A stretch of DNA of 64,000 nucleotides, taken from assembly GCA_006538405.1 (NCBI GenBank), contig BJKQ01000036.1:1-64000 (forward strand). Direction: 5' to 3'. Below, piece by piece: positions 51,451 to 62,900 of this stretch. The stretch is from Hansfordia pulvinata. Taxonomy: Eukaryota > Ascomycota > Sordariomycetes > Xylariales. The position numbers and the translations under genes are program-made. Position 1 is the first letter of the stretch. Each line of letters starts with the position of its first letter. Below the pieces are notes generated by a model. That model did no database searches. It was not told the origin of the DNA and worked only from the letters and a program-made list of their open reading frames with translations.

Positions 51451-52200
51451 TTAATTTAAATTATGGCGTATTTTTATTTATATATAATTATAACTTATAT
51501 TTAAAAACATATCCTTTAAGTTAAATAATATGTTTATTATATAATTTTAATTAAAAGAAGTATAAAGAAATAAGTAAATTAAATCTTTAAATCTTTACCG
51601 ATGTTTAATTAATATCATTAAAGTATATTTATAAGTATTATTAAGTAATACTTAAACTTAAAACCTTTTATAAATAAGATAGTATCTTTATTAAAAGTGT
51701 AAAGAAATATAATATTATTTAACGAGGTTATATAAATTAAATTCTATAATAAATATAAGCGGTAAAGGTATCCCGTTAACGATTTTTAAAGTTCCCGCGT
51801 ATTTTTATTTATATATAGCTATAACCCGTACTTAATAATAAATAGTATCTTAATGCAGCATATTCTCGTCTTTCATGAATTTATTATAACGGTTCTGGCT
51901 ATAAAAGACTAAAGGCACTGGTAACTACCATTAAACCAGACTGGCTGTTCGGCACAGTTAAAAGATACGAGATTAACACTTCCTTTATGCTTAATATTAC
52001 CAGCACTATGATCAACATCAATGCCAGGGCCAGACCCGTGACATTACTTCCCTTCCCACACTCTCCCCTCCTCTTAAGAGGTGTGAGGTGTAAATCATAA
52101 GCTTCGTACCCTAACTGCTCACCCGCGACCTGGCAGTTTAAGCCTGAACCACATGACATAAGGGTGACCCACTGCAGCAACCAATCATAAAAATCTCTCT

Positions 52201-52665
52201 GTAAGATTACTCTATAAATATAATAGTTCTTTACCTTATTGCTGAGAAGGTTATATCAAGGATGCTCTTACAGGCCTCGCTGAAGCTGATCTGCATAACA
52301 AGCATATAGACCGTGAGAATGGTGTCCTTATAGACAAGGGAAATCAAGTCTTTATTATTACTAAAAAGCAGGCGGAGCTGCTACTCCAGCTTCACCTGTC
52401 CTTTTTCGCCAGCGAGATAGAGCACTTCAAGGGCTTTATGTCGTACCATCGAGGTGACGGCAATGCGTTTATCAGGCTTCTTAAAGAACTCCTTTGCATA
52501 TTCGGAGAAGAGGAGCCGAGGTTGCCGTTCAATAGGTGGCAGCAAGTGGACTCTCGGTCTAGAAATCTCATCTGTAAGATGACCTGCATGGACCCTCGCG
52601 GAGAATCGCGGCTCGGGAGGCGTTGCAGCACGATTGGTTTGCTGAAGTTCAGGGCGGCTGCTGCT
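52201..52665 (+). pseudogene. Decayed fungal protein-kinase gene
   Basis: The plus frame reads EGYIKDALTGLAEADLHNKHI, then DRENGVLIDKG, matching the lead-in to a kinase catalytic loop (IxxALxGLAxLHxKHIxHTDIKxxNVLID) but with the catalytic Asp loop collapsed. The activation segment is missing. The frame then resumes the C-lobe: LHLSFFASEIEHFKGFMSYH, the acidic LLCIFGEEEPRLPFNRW, and RNLICKMTCMDPR. At about 52597-52601 one base is missing and the match continues in the next frame as RRIAAREALQHDWFAEV, the usual subdomain XI ending. This pattern fits a family of divergent fungal kinases common in plant-associated ascomycetes. With a stop at 52243, an internal deletion and a frameshift it cannot be functional. 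The 223-codon frame starting at 52438 is this frame read past the frameshift. Confidence 0.7.
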
Positions 52666-53226
52666 GCCTCTTACAATCGATGCTGCCTGTGTGTAATTTG
52701 CATCAAGTTTGAAAGAACCGCACTCTGTATAAAAAGGACGAATATAAGCAGATGGTTCGCGGAGTCCACAGATCCTAATACTCTCGTAGAAAAAGCAATC
52801 TATGGCAAGATCGAGCAAGGGGTTCACGTCGTCCTCCTCAACGCAGGCACGCTCTCGAGCACGCGAGAACGCTGCGTAACTAGCTTCCCAACATCTGAGT
52901 TGGGCGTTCTAGGGCTACATGTCGTACACCGTGGAGACCTCTTCCTGAAAGCGGGCAATCGTAAGCCACTACGTGCGCCCACTTGTCCACAGATGCCCGA
53001 GTTTAACTTGGTCTTCAATAGACCCTGCAGGTACCTCACACTCGACTACTCATGTAAGACGAATGGCGCTGGGTCTTCCTTACAGACCCTGGCCGCGTGC
53101 CTTACTTGAAGCTGCGCTGTAGGCCTATCGGTTTATACCCGTCCTCCTATCGCCACCGTGGGTCTGAGCGCCGGGATGCTCTAGGGTCTGAGTCTGCAGT
53201 GACTACTCGTACGGCTCTGCCGCTGA

Positions 53227-53580
53227 CCCAGTGAATCTGACATATTTGCCATCTACGACGCGTACGACGGCGGCGGGCACGAGCTGGAGGACCAGGCCTG
53301 CATCCAGCGGACGGTGGAGACGACCGTCGTTGTCGAGGACAACGGCCGGGTCAGCAGCATCAGCTCCACCGAGGAGCTCAAGTGGCTCTACGGCGTCGAC
53401 CCGCATAACGCGTTCGAAAAGGTCCAAGAGGAAACGGAAAATTCTTCAAGAAGAGCTCTACGCATACTGGAGAACAAAAAAGAAAAAAAGAAGACGAAAA
53501 AGACAATGAGATTCACAAAAAAAACATCACAATCACGAGATACACGAAGAAGCGACCAGCCTTACGATTCTGGAACCTGA
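53227..53580 (+). pseudogene. Truncated coding fragment (C-terminal part of an unknown gene)
   Basis: A plus frame open from 53227 to a stop at 53578. Its first 70 codons have GC-biased third positions and good protein character (FAIYDAYDGGGHELEDQACI, VVVEDNGRVSSISSTEELKW, LYGVDPHNAFEKV), followed by a lysine-rich, A-rich tail that is probably not ancestral coding sequence. There is no start codon, and the AG at 53230-53231 could be an acceptor, but no matching upstream exon was found. Likely the surviving 3' end of a gene whose 5' part has been lost. Family not recognised. Confidence 0.4.
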
Positions 53581-53888
53581 TAGTCTGAAAGAAAACCAAG
53601 AGTCAGTCACGATTAATAATGCTCATAGTAATACAGCTATAGGAATTAGCAATACCAATCCTTCCAGTGGAGGATCGGAAACTTTTCTCTCCTATATATA
53701 TGTGTTAAGAAGCTAACTTTAAAGCCCCGGCACAGCTACCGGTTCTTAGCTATGATGGAAGTATGACACGATATGGTCGCTCCACCCAATTACCTGCGAA
53801 CCCGACCGACCATATGCCACATATAAAGCAATGAAGGCCCTATTTATTACAGTCTTGCGATTTGCAATGCCGGGATCTTATGGCTTAA

Positions 53889-53919
53889 GTAGTAATAATA
53901 ATAGTAATAGTAGTAGTAT
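53889..53919. repeat. Imperfect (AGT/AAT)n microsatellite
   Basis: agtagtaataataatagtaa followed by further AGT triplets. Confidence 0.85.
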
Positions 53920-54329
53920 TCGGTCCGGTTAGCAATTGCCCCTCAGCTTACATGGTGAATAGGGCCGTTATGTTGTACTCTTAGGCTCTCTTAATGCTTC
54001 ATCATTTCATATCGGCCACGAGAGTAGCGCGGGGCTGACAGAAGACGAGAAAAGGGACATGTTAAGCTGGACAAAAAGAATAGTGAAATAAACACTGCGC
54101 GAATTTGTATTCAAGTGAACAGCGGGGACTTAGACCGACTTTTAACTACCTACTATGTAAGTAGTCAAGTAGCTAGCTTATTGACATGTGCGATCTCTCC
54201 TCCCCTCATGCTTTAAAAAGAAACACAAAGTGAACTACATATGTAACGTGCGTGTAGCCTAAATAGATCGCTCGACCGATCCTTCAGGATAAATGATTGA
54301 TCCAGAACTCCACGGTATTACGATCATAT

Positions 54330-54882
54330 TCATACCCGGGGACCGACGCGGACACCATCAATGACCGTCTAGGGAAGATAAAAGGGTTTATTGTTAGTCC
54401 TTTAGTTTCCAATCCAGTGGGGGAAGCTATTCACGATCGATGGGGTACAAGGAAGAAAAAGGAGGAGGAGGGGGGGAAATTCAAAAACTTACGGTAGCAG
54501 GGACGACGTAGCAGCCGTTCTTTTGGAAGGTGACAATCTCGGACGGCTCCGCGGAATCCCAACACGCGGAGTCGCTGTACAGGGTGGCAACCATGTCGTA
54601 CTGCTCGAGACCCTGGAGGCGGATGTTGTGGGACTGGACATAGGGCTGGCAGCCCATATCCTCCTTCTTGTGGCCCGCGAGCAGGGTGTGCATCTGGTCG
54701 TCTCCACAGCCGGTCTCCGAGGTCTCGACTTGCCTGGGGGAGGGGGGTCTTCGGGTGAGCTTCTTATTTCTTCTCTCTCCGCCCCTTCGTCTCTGCATGT
54801 TTGTACAAGGCTGCTTACCAGAATGCGAGGCAGGGGGGGCAAGGAGCACCGCTGCCGAGAAGATTTGAGAGGAGAAGCGCAT
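54330..54882 (-). CDS. Small secreted four-cysteine protein, 112 aa, three exons (candidate effector)
   Basis: Minus-strand exons 54882-54819, 54728-54493 and 54368-54330 join to 339 nt. Intron 1 (90 bp) is GTAAGC...GGCAAG with a polypyrimidine run. Intron 2 (124 bp) is GTAAGT...CCCTAG with a perfect ctaac branch site. A signal peptide (MRFSSQIFSAAVLLAPPASHS) precedes a mature part with four cysteines at 29, 48, 77 and 94. Characteristic pieces are HKKEDMGCQPY, VATLYSDSACW and VTFQKNGCYVVPAT, and the last exon adds TVIDGVRVGPRV. The layout (Cys, GCQ, YSDxxC, NGCY, short beta-like end) recalls small disulfide-bonded fungal secreted proteins, but I cannot name a family. Reading through intron 1 gives the spurious RRRGGERRNKK insert. 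A TATAAA lies about 195 bp upstream. It is divergent from the secreted gene at 56952. An effector role is inference. Confidence 0.7.
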
Positions 54883-55077
54883 GATGGCGGTGGTTAAGGG
54901 GAAATGATTGACGGAAATTTAAGGAAGACGACGAAGAGAAGGGTACGGGGGTCAGGAGGATTTCCTGCTAATTGCTCGTGAGGGAAGGCTTATTTCTTAA
55001 CTGAGGTGATGATGAGTGTTTAATTGATGAGGAATAGCAAAGCAAGAACAGACGACTCTCCGGCAGGACGCGGTGCC

Positions 55078-55083
55078 TTTATA
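55078..55083 (-). promoter_or_regulatory. TATA element of the 112-aa gene
   Basis: TATAAA on the minus strand, about 195 bp before the ATG at 54882. Confidence 0.5.
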
Positions 55084-55099
55084 GCTATTCCCGGAGACA

Positions 55100-56760
55100 A
55101 AGTGGAAAGAAGCAGTGGCGATCCGGTCTCGTCCTGACTGGTCTGTGGGCGCAGTCAGAGCCTGGTTCGCGAAAACCAGCCCGTCATGAAGTTTAGGCTA
55201 TTGCCTACCTAGGTAAGTTACAGGGTAGGTGAGGTAGGGATCTTGGTGGGAGTCCCCCCCCTCCCCTCCCTCCCACCGGGGAGGGCTGCGCATCGAGGTA
55301 ACATATCTGCCTTGGACCTGACACCCCGTGATGGTTCCGTTCCTTACGGGCCGACGACCGGTGCCTGCCGACGACGTCATCTCAGGCTGCATGGATAAGG
55401 TAGGTGGGGACGAGTAAGCAGTGACCGGCCGCGCGCTTAGGGCGTCTCTGCGTGGCGTCAGGGCGCGGGTCCGGCCGGAAATCTCATTTTGAATTGCTAT
55501 CGACCTGCTGTCCTGCCGTTACTTTTGTTCATGAAGAAGAGGGTGAGAGACAGCAACATAGAGAAGGACATCAAGAGAGAGAGAGAGAGAGAGATGAAGA
55601 GCCCGCTGCTGCCTATAGCGCGAAGAAGCGCCCAAAGGATACGGGATCGGCAATCGACACTTGCGGGTGCGCGGAACGGGGCGCAGCAGTTATCCCGACG
55701 CGATCGCTGGGTACCCTAACGCTATCTAAACCTATCATGGCAGTGATATGCGATGCTTTCTCAGATTTCCTATCTCTTTTTAGTATCAGTATCGAGGTTT
55801 AAAGCTCAGAATCTACTTAAGCCCTGCGCTCATAAGTATGTGCCACCACGCTGCTTTTTTCTTATCGCTACTAGATTAAGTATGAAAAGATAAGGAAAGA
55901 TATAAACCCGCGCACTTTAAGTCCAGACTTAAAGGAGGGGAGGACCCCTTAAGAGAACCCCTTTCAGGTCGCCAGACCGACATGTAAGACGCTGTTATGA
56001 TTATCAGGTGCTTAAGAATAGTAAAGGGCTGCGTGATGTACCGGTACCTTCTTTGTATTTTAATGGAATAAGGTGGCGTTAAGGTGCTCAGCGATGGGGT
56101 CGGGATAATTGCTGCAATCTCCCCCGGGCCCCAGTGCGTTTGTCCCGCTCTCAGCTTACTACTGGATTGGGGCAGAGCGGCAGCGGCCGCCGTGGATGGG
56201 TCGCAGGGGAAAATCCACACTCTAGTGCCGGGATCCGTGAGTCGTGTGGGGAAGGAAGCAAGAGAAGAACGACTGATCGTCGGTCGGCGTGCCTGTGCTA
56301 TTTACCTGCTAGGTAGTGGGCTGTGGGCGGCCGCTAGGGCTACCCACTGCTGGCTCTTTAGGCACCGGAACTGCTAAAGGGTCGTGAGGGGGTCCGTCAA
56401 AGCTTGCTTGTGTCGTGAGCCCTGGCATGCGTAGATGATGGCCGATTGCCATCTCCGGCCGTGCTTCAGGCGGCTTCACTGGCTGTGGGGAGGGAAGAAA
56501 AGGTGCCTTGCATGCGAAATAGTATACTGCCTGCCTAGGCGGTCGTAGAACCGCCCGCTTGCCAGGCCTCGACTCGATAACCGTGATACTTCGCGACACA
56601 GCCCACCCGGCGCCCGACTCCCCTCGCAAATAGGAACACGGAAGGAGGGGGATGGGCGGGGGTTGGAAGGTAGAAGGGCTGTCAATGTGTCTGTCGACAC
56701 GGGTTCAAGGGAATGACAGACATATTGGGATCTAGCTGGATTTCTTTCTCTTGCCTCGCC
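55100..56760. other. Intergenic region between two divergent secreted-protein genes
   Basis: No gene recognised. Holds an (AG)n run at about 55576-55594 and several overlapping chance frames. Likely carries regulatory sequence for both flanking genes. Confidence 0.5.
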
Positions 56761-56767
56761 TCTCGAG

Positions 56768-56773
56768 TATAAA
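56768..56773 (+). promoter_or_regulatory. TATA element of the 372-aa gene
   Basis: TATAAA 179 bp before the ATG at 56952, followed by a pyrimidine-rich leader (ctctctctccctctcttcc) of the kind common in fungal 5' leaders. Confidence 0.55.
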
Positions 56774-56951
56774 GCAGAGTTGACGCCGGCCGGATAATCG
56801 TGATTGAATCAACTCAGACTCGGCATCAACACCGATCACCATCTCCTCACCTATATACATCCATTCTCTCTCTCCCTCTCTTCCTTAGTCTTTCTCCTCC
56901 AGCTTTCATCCACGAAACCACTCCCTTCCTTCCCTTCAACAACCCTTCAAG

Positions 56952-58221
56952 ATGCTCTCTCGCGCTCTCGCCGCCGGCTGCTTCGTCCTGGGCATGTCCC
57001 AGACAGCACTGGCCCAGAGTCGGATCTGCACCGGCTCGTCTTGCGACAATTGCCCAGTGACAACGTCCGACTCGGGCAGCGGCTTTCCCGAATGCTCCGT
57101 CTACCGGAGCAAGGACGTTTTTGGGGGTTCGTTCAAGCCCGACCCCACGACCGGGTAAGTCTTTTTCTTCCTTCCTTCCTTTACTCTCTCTCTCGCTTTC
57201 GCTAATCTCCGAGGTGGTTGTGAATTTTCTCTCGAAACAGCCAGTGGGACGTGTGGTTCGACATACCCCAAGCCGGTCCGACTTGCAATTATGTCATCAA
57301 GAGCCCGGCCTCGGTAATGGAGCAAAAATGCGGCAAGACCACGTGGTCGGGCCAGGGCGGGTACTGCCGCAACGTGAGGCTCGCAGAGACCTTCATGCTC
57401 CAGTGGTGCTGCGGCAACGGCGACTGCTGCGAAGCCGGCGTCGCCAACATCCCCGGCTGCAATAACGACAAAAAGCGCGACAGCAGCCCGTCCCGCCGCC
57501 GCGAGCTCTTGAGCCGCCCCGTCTTCACCATGCGCAGCCCCGACGGCGACGAGCAAGTCAACGCCATGACCACGGGCGGAGGCGCCCTCGTGCTCAAGGG
57601 TGCCGACGGCAAGGTCATCGAGCCCGCCAGCAAGGGCACGCCCCCGGCTCCCGGTAGTGGCAGCAGCAGCAGCAGCAGCCGCCGCAGCAACGATGACAAC
57701 GACGAGATCGAGGCCGCCGAGCTCGGGCTGGTGCAGGCCCGCGGCGTCAGGTGCACCAAAGACTCGTGGGTCGACGATGGCAGCGAGTTCACCACCACCG
57801 CGGATAACACGCAGATGGTCACCACCCGGGCCTACCCGGCTGGCACCGAGGTGACCATCACCAAGACGCGGACCCAAGGCTGGTCCACCTCCATGGAAGC
57901 CAGCTTCGGCTTCGCCGACATCTTCAGCATGGGCGTCAGCTTCTCCGTCACCGAGTCCGAGGAGATCAGCGACTCCGAGGCCGCCACCTTCACTATGCCC
58001 GAGGGTCCCTCAGCCTACGTCGGCTTCACCGCCTTTCTGCTGTGCAAGAAAGGTGAGTTTTCTTTTCTTTTTTTTTTTCTTTCTTCTTGCTGACAAGAGT
58101 CCCCCAAAAATTTCCAGGCTCCGGAGAGTGCGATGGAGGCACTGTCTCTGGACTTGTCTGCACCCCTTACAAGAGCAACGGCGTCCTGGCTGGCGAGTAC
58201 GGCATCGTCCAGTCCGGCTAA
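56952..58221 (+). CDS. Secreted cysteine-rich two-part protein, 372 aa, three exons
   Basis: Exons 56952-57154, 57241-58052 and 58118-58221 join to 1119 nt with continuous frame. Introns of 86 bp (GTAAGT...AACAG) and 65 bp (GTGAGT...TTCCAG) are typical. Residues 1-22 are a signal peptide (SRALAAGCFVLGMSQTALAQ). Residues 23-144 form a domain with 12 cysteines, including C26, C31, C34 and C48, then two adjacent pairs (QWCCGNGDCC). A linker of about residues 145-220 carries dibasic sites (KKR, SRRR) suited to Kex2-type processing and a poly-Ser run (GSGSSSSSSRRS). The C-terminal part has four cysteines and long alternating Ser/Thr-hydrophobic strands (TRTQGWSTSMEASFGF, SMGVSFSVTESEEISDSE) before a conserved-looking end (YVGFTAFLLC, VCTPYKSNGVLAGEYG). 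Such strands recall beta-rich, possibly membrane-active or adhesive folds; that is inference. The minus frame over it is a shadow. Confidence 0.85.
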
Positions 58222-58329
58222 ATTGGCGGCATTCCCTGCTTCCCCTAGCGCAGTCAGCTTTCAGTAGAATTGGAAGGGATTATTACGAAAGCTTTCGACG
58301 GGGAGGTAAGGATGCCATTTCAAATCCCT

Positions 58330-58680
58330 TTTATTGCTGGCCATGTCACCTCCGACTTTGTTCATCGCCGGCCGTACTCCTTCTGTTTCTGTTACTGCTG
58401 GGCCTAACATGTATAGTCCTGATATTGCTGGCTATGTCACCTATAGTTCCGTTACCGCTCGTTCTCTTGTTTATCCTCCTGTTATACCGACTATATCACT
58501 CCTGGTCCTATCACTATATGGCTCTGTATTTCCTAGTCTTGTTACCGCTGGCTAGCTTCGTCCTGCTTCTCTTACTGCTGGCTCTCTGACTTGTCTTGTT
58601 ATGCCCACTATATCACTACTGACCCTATCAATGTATAGCCCTGTAGTTTCTTAATCCTGTTACCCGCTTGCTCTATCGTC
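58330..58680. repeat. Degenerate minisatellite after the 372-aa gene
   Basis: The clearest pair is 58490-58606 and 58607-58675, both starting actatatcact and running through ccctatca...tatagccctgta-type sequence, period about 117 bp. Shorter gttaccgctggct-like words repeat within and before it. The open frames here come from the repeat. Confidence 0.55.
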
Positions 58681-58818
58681 TCTGCCCCTATTACCATAAT
58701 GCTCATCATCATCACCAGAAAATTCTGATCCCGTAAACAGCTCTGCTCCCCGTCACCATCAACCCACCTTTCCGCTCCATTATCACGCCCCGGACTTCAC
58801 CGATGAGCAACTACTACT

Positions 58819-58835
58819 GGGGGGGGGGGGGGGGG
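58819..58835. repeat. Poly-G run, 17 bases
   Basis: Seventeen consecutive G. A likely site of length error in sequencing or assembly. Confidence 0.9.
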
Positions 58836-58839
58836 AGAC

Positions 58840-59930
58840 TGTGACTGAGTGTGTGTCGCTGTCGATATTGGGGCGCAGGGGTTTCAGCCGCGATAGATGC
58901 CGAAGGTGAATGTGGACTGTATCCAACAAGAAACCCGTCAGCTGTACCACGCCGTGGTCTTCGAATGGTCTCGAGACGTACTGATAATGATGATGATGAT
59001 GATGCTCCGAGCCATTTAGGCGCTGCTGCTGCTCCTGACGAGGTCCGCACAGGTGTCTCCCTGCTGAACAGAAGGCCGTGGCGATACACTCTCAGGCGAA
59101 AAGCAGCGCAAAGGTGACAGCCCAGGAGTCAAAAAGTCCCGGGCTGCGACCTCAAAGGGGGTTGAGATCAAGGTAAAAGAGACCCGGTAGGCTAGACACA
59201 GGAGGAGGCCCGGCCACGTAGCTGCTCATCTCGGGGCGCTCAGAGCCCCCAGTGTCCCTTGCGAGAGCAGCACCCTGCTGGGCGGGCTCCCGATCGCGAG
59301 GTATGCTGATAATATCGCGGGGATGACGACACATCGAGGTGCTGGAGGCGGCGAGGTGGACGGGGCCTGTCGGCCCTCTTTCGGGGTTGGTGGTATGCTT
59401 TCTTCTACGTTACACTCCGGGGTCGACTGCCGTCTCCGAAGCCGGCGGGTGAGAATACTTGTGAGAGCGACTCCCCCAAAGATACGAGGATGACGCGCCA
59501 GAGGTATTAGAGAGCGAGAGGGTTTGCCACTGGGAGCAGAATTCTCAAAGAGGCGCCATAGTTGAAAGTTAGTAAAGGAAGAAAGAGGTGTCACAGACAG
59601 CTCATGGTTAAGAAGGAATGAGAAAGGGGAGTAAACAGGTGCTTTATAACCCTTACCCCTGTAACGAAAGGGAAATATTCTGACTTTCTTTTTTTATTTC
59701 ATCAAGCTCCTTTCTAGAATTGGTTTACCTGGACAGCTGTGTTAACCGTTAGCTGCGTAAGCATGTCCGCCCCGGCCTGGGTTTCACCGCAGCTAGCCCG
59801 GAGCCCGGCCACTCACTAGTCACCCACCCACTGTACGGCACACTTACGTGCACGGAGACGAGCAGATTTAGCGGGGTCTAGCGGGGCTTAAGGGAGGTAA
59901 GGGAGCTGTTAATTGCTATTTCTTTTTCTT
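58840..59930. other. GC-rich region without a convincing gene
   Basis: Contains a (GAT)n run near 58985-59004 and a minus-strand frame of 122 codons (59226-59594) with a TATA-like element upstream at about 59640. The ATGs near its start lead to immediate stops, so it is not called as a gene. Confidence 0.4.
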
Positions 59931-62900
59931 TTCTTTCCTTTTATTAACCGTTGAACGAATGCCGGTAAGGTAGAGTTTTATGCGTATATTTATTGTTTAA
60001 AGAAGATAAATTTAAAAGAAATATATATTTACCTTTTTTTTCGTTATTCTCCCTTTTTTTAAAAAAAGGGATCTTAAGCTTTACCCCTTTATATTTATTG
60101 ATTTTTTATACACTTGTTATTTAGTTATTATTTTAATAAAAGAGGGAGAAAGTGACTTTAAACTTTTAAATAATAATTACTTAATAAGTTAAGTCATTTA
60201 TAATAACCGTATAATATACTTATATATATTAATAATTAAGTAATAAAAAGGGTAAATAAGTACTAACGTAAATAAACATAAATTGAATAAGGAATTCTTA
60301 ATTAAGCTTTACTTACTTATAACTTTATAAAGGTTAAGCAGCGATTTAACGGCGCTTTTAAAGCAAGGAAAAGGGGGAAATTTGTGCGCTTCTCCGCTTA
60401 TTTAAAGAAAAGCCTTTAAAAAAAAGGAGAAAATGTAAAGAGAACGCCTTTATATAAAAAAGTTCAAGACAAGTGTAACGATAAAAGCCAGTAAAGTGCC
60501 GATGATTTTATTTTTACGTTAATAAAAAAACCGAAATTAAGATTAAGTGACGTAAGAAAGCGAGGAAGTAGAAGGGGAAAAGAGAAAAAAGAAAAGAGAT
60601 AACGATTTTAAATTACATGTTTTTAAAATCATTTATAAAGTATCAATCAATTTAATTAATACTATTCACGTATATAATACGTTCTTAAATTCATTTTTAA
60701 AAAGGGAGAGATTAAACGTCGGGAAGAATTTAAACCTTTAATTAAGTCTTTTTTATCGTTTTTTATTTAAAAATCTTTTTTCACGCTTTAAAACTTAAAA
60801 TTAAAGGTTTTTTCATAAAGCGGTACTAAAATGTATTAATTCAAGTTAAATAAATATGATAAGCATATAATCGCGGAAAGACCGGTTTTATAAAGTTAAG
60901 TAATTTGATAACTTATTATAAAATACGTTTAAAACATACGCTTATATATTAACGTTTATTATATATATATGTATAAGATTTAAATCGTACGGTAAGAAAA
61001 AAACGTATTATATAAAATAAAATAAACCCGGATTAATAATAAAAAAGCGATTATTAAACGTTAACGATCTGTTTTAAGCTTATTATTTAAATTTCATTTT
61101 CTTTAACTTATTTAAAGATTATCTTATTACGTAATTAATAAAATCCTTTTTTCTTATTTTACTTTTAACGTGGATCTTTTTTTTTAAAGAACAGAAAAGG
61201 TTGAAATTGATTTGTTTATATATTTAATAGTTTCGCTTTTTTAGAAAAGCTGAAATATAAAACATCGTATTTCATTTTTCTTTAAAAAGTATTAATTAAG
61301 AAATATAAGGATCGTAACCGTTAAAACAATAATAGATTTTATCCGACTTTTTATATAACATGAGTTAAGCGTTATTAGCCTTAATATCTCACATTTTAAC
61401 TTATAATATATTGCTTTAATTAAAAAAAGCGCTTTCTTAAATTAAAACACTTATTCTTATAAATATAAAGATTTATGATAATTTTCAACGAAGTAAAAAA
61501 GGAAAGATAAGTATAATGAAACTTTAAGTTAAAGAAAAAGAAATAAGTTAATTACGATAACGAATAACATTTCTTTAATTTCTTAAACGGAAAATTGAAA
61601 GTTTAAATAATTAATCACCCCGTAAGCTTACAGTCTTAATAATTATTTTATAATTTTTACGTGCCTTTCTTATAAATTAACACCTTTTTATCTTTAAAAC
61701 TATAATATTAAATATTTATCTTAACTTATTTTAAATTATATATAGATACTTTAATATATATATGCTTAACACTTATTAAGTTATAAAAAGGTTTATAAGC
61801 GCTTTAAAAGCCGATTTTGAAGATTTTAATAATAATGTAAATTAACTTAATAACACCTTTACTTTAACGCGTTTTATATAACACGGCTTTAATAACGTAA
61901 ATGTAAAAGTATGATTCATTAAAACTATTATATATAATAAACTTAAAGGCAGTTAAATCTATATATACATATTTATAAAGTATTTTATATATCTTAAATC
62001 GTATATAATTAAGTTACGGTTTTAAGTATATATAATATAATTATTATAAAATATACTTACTTTATTACTTATTAAAGAATTAATTAAGTATAACGTTTAT
62101 AACTTTAATTATTCAAACTTAAACTTAAATAAGAAAAATAATTATATTTATTATAAGCTTTTTAAGGGCCTTTATTTTAAGCTTAACCGTTATATTACTT
62201 ATTAAATAAAGGATATAAAATATAAAAGCAATAATAATTATGATAACCGCTTTATTTTTAAAGTTTAATTAAACCTTTAAGTAAATAAGATTAATATTAT
62301 AACGCGACGTTACTGAACGCTTATTATAAGTTAATATAATATTAAAACACTTATTATTCTATTAAAAGAATTACTTTATATTATTTAATATTAAGTAACA
62401 CGCTTTACGCGTTTATTTTAAAGATATAACCCTTATATAAACTGCCGGCCTTATTTAATTAATTAAAAGATTAACTTATATTAAATCGATTTAAAAAGAA
62501 TTAAGCGTGTACTTAATAGAAATTATTAAACTTAAGCTTAATAAGACTTAATAATATTATAATATACTTATGTTTTATAAATAAGTAACTAATATTAATA
62601 TTTTTATTACTTTAACTATTCTCGTATTACTTATAAGTAAAGTTATATTAAAACGCTTTAATAAAAATTAAAAACATTTAACCCTTTTATATATTAATAC
62701 CTTTCTTTTTAATAATTATCATATAACGTAAGTTAAGCACGATATTTAACCGTTTTAAAATTATTATAATTTTAACCTAATATTTTTATATTATTATTAT
62801 ATAAGATTTACCTTAATTTCTTATATTTATTAAGTATAAAAGGCCTTTATTACACGGTTAATAATAATAAATTAAAACCTCGCCTCTGTAAATTAACTTA

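Larger units (their letters stand above)
50111..51890. other. AT-rich RIP-degraded block
   Basis: No coding frame. It contains a 17-bp tandem repeat and the second copy of the dispersed 600-bp repeat (both listed separately). Sharp composition change at both edges. Confidence 0.6.

Noticed and set aside
51899..52180. 93-codon minus-strand frame with a hydrophobic segment
   Set aside because: No start context, no homologous pattern, and sits at the edge of an AT-rich block; too weak to call.
52381..52827. 148-codon minus-strand frame
   Set aside because: Lies antisense to the kinase remnant, which explains the sequence better.
57101..57877. 258-codon minus-strand frame with Ala runs
   Set aside because: Antisense to exon 2 of the 372-aa gene; the Ala runs come from the poly-Ser codons.
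59226..59594. 122-codon minus-strand frame with a TATA-like element upstream
   Set aside because: The ATGs near the start lead to stops within a few codons, and no splice model restores the frame.
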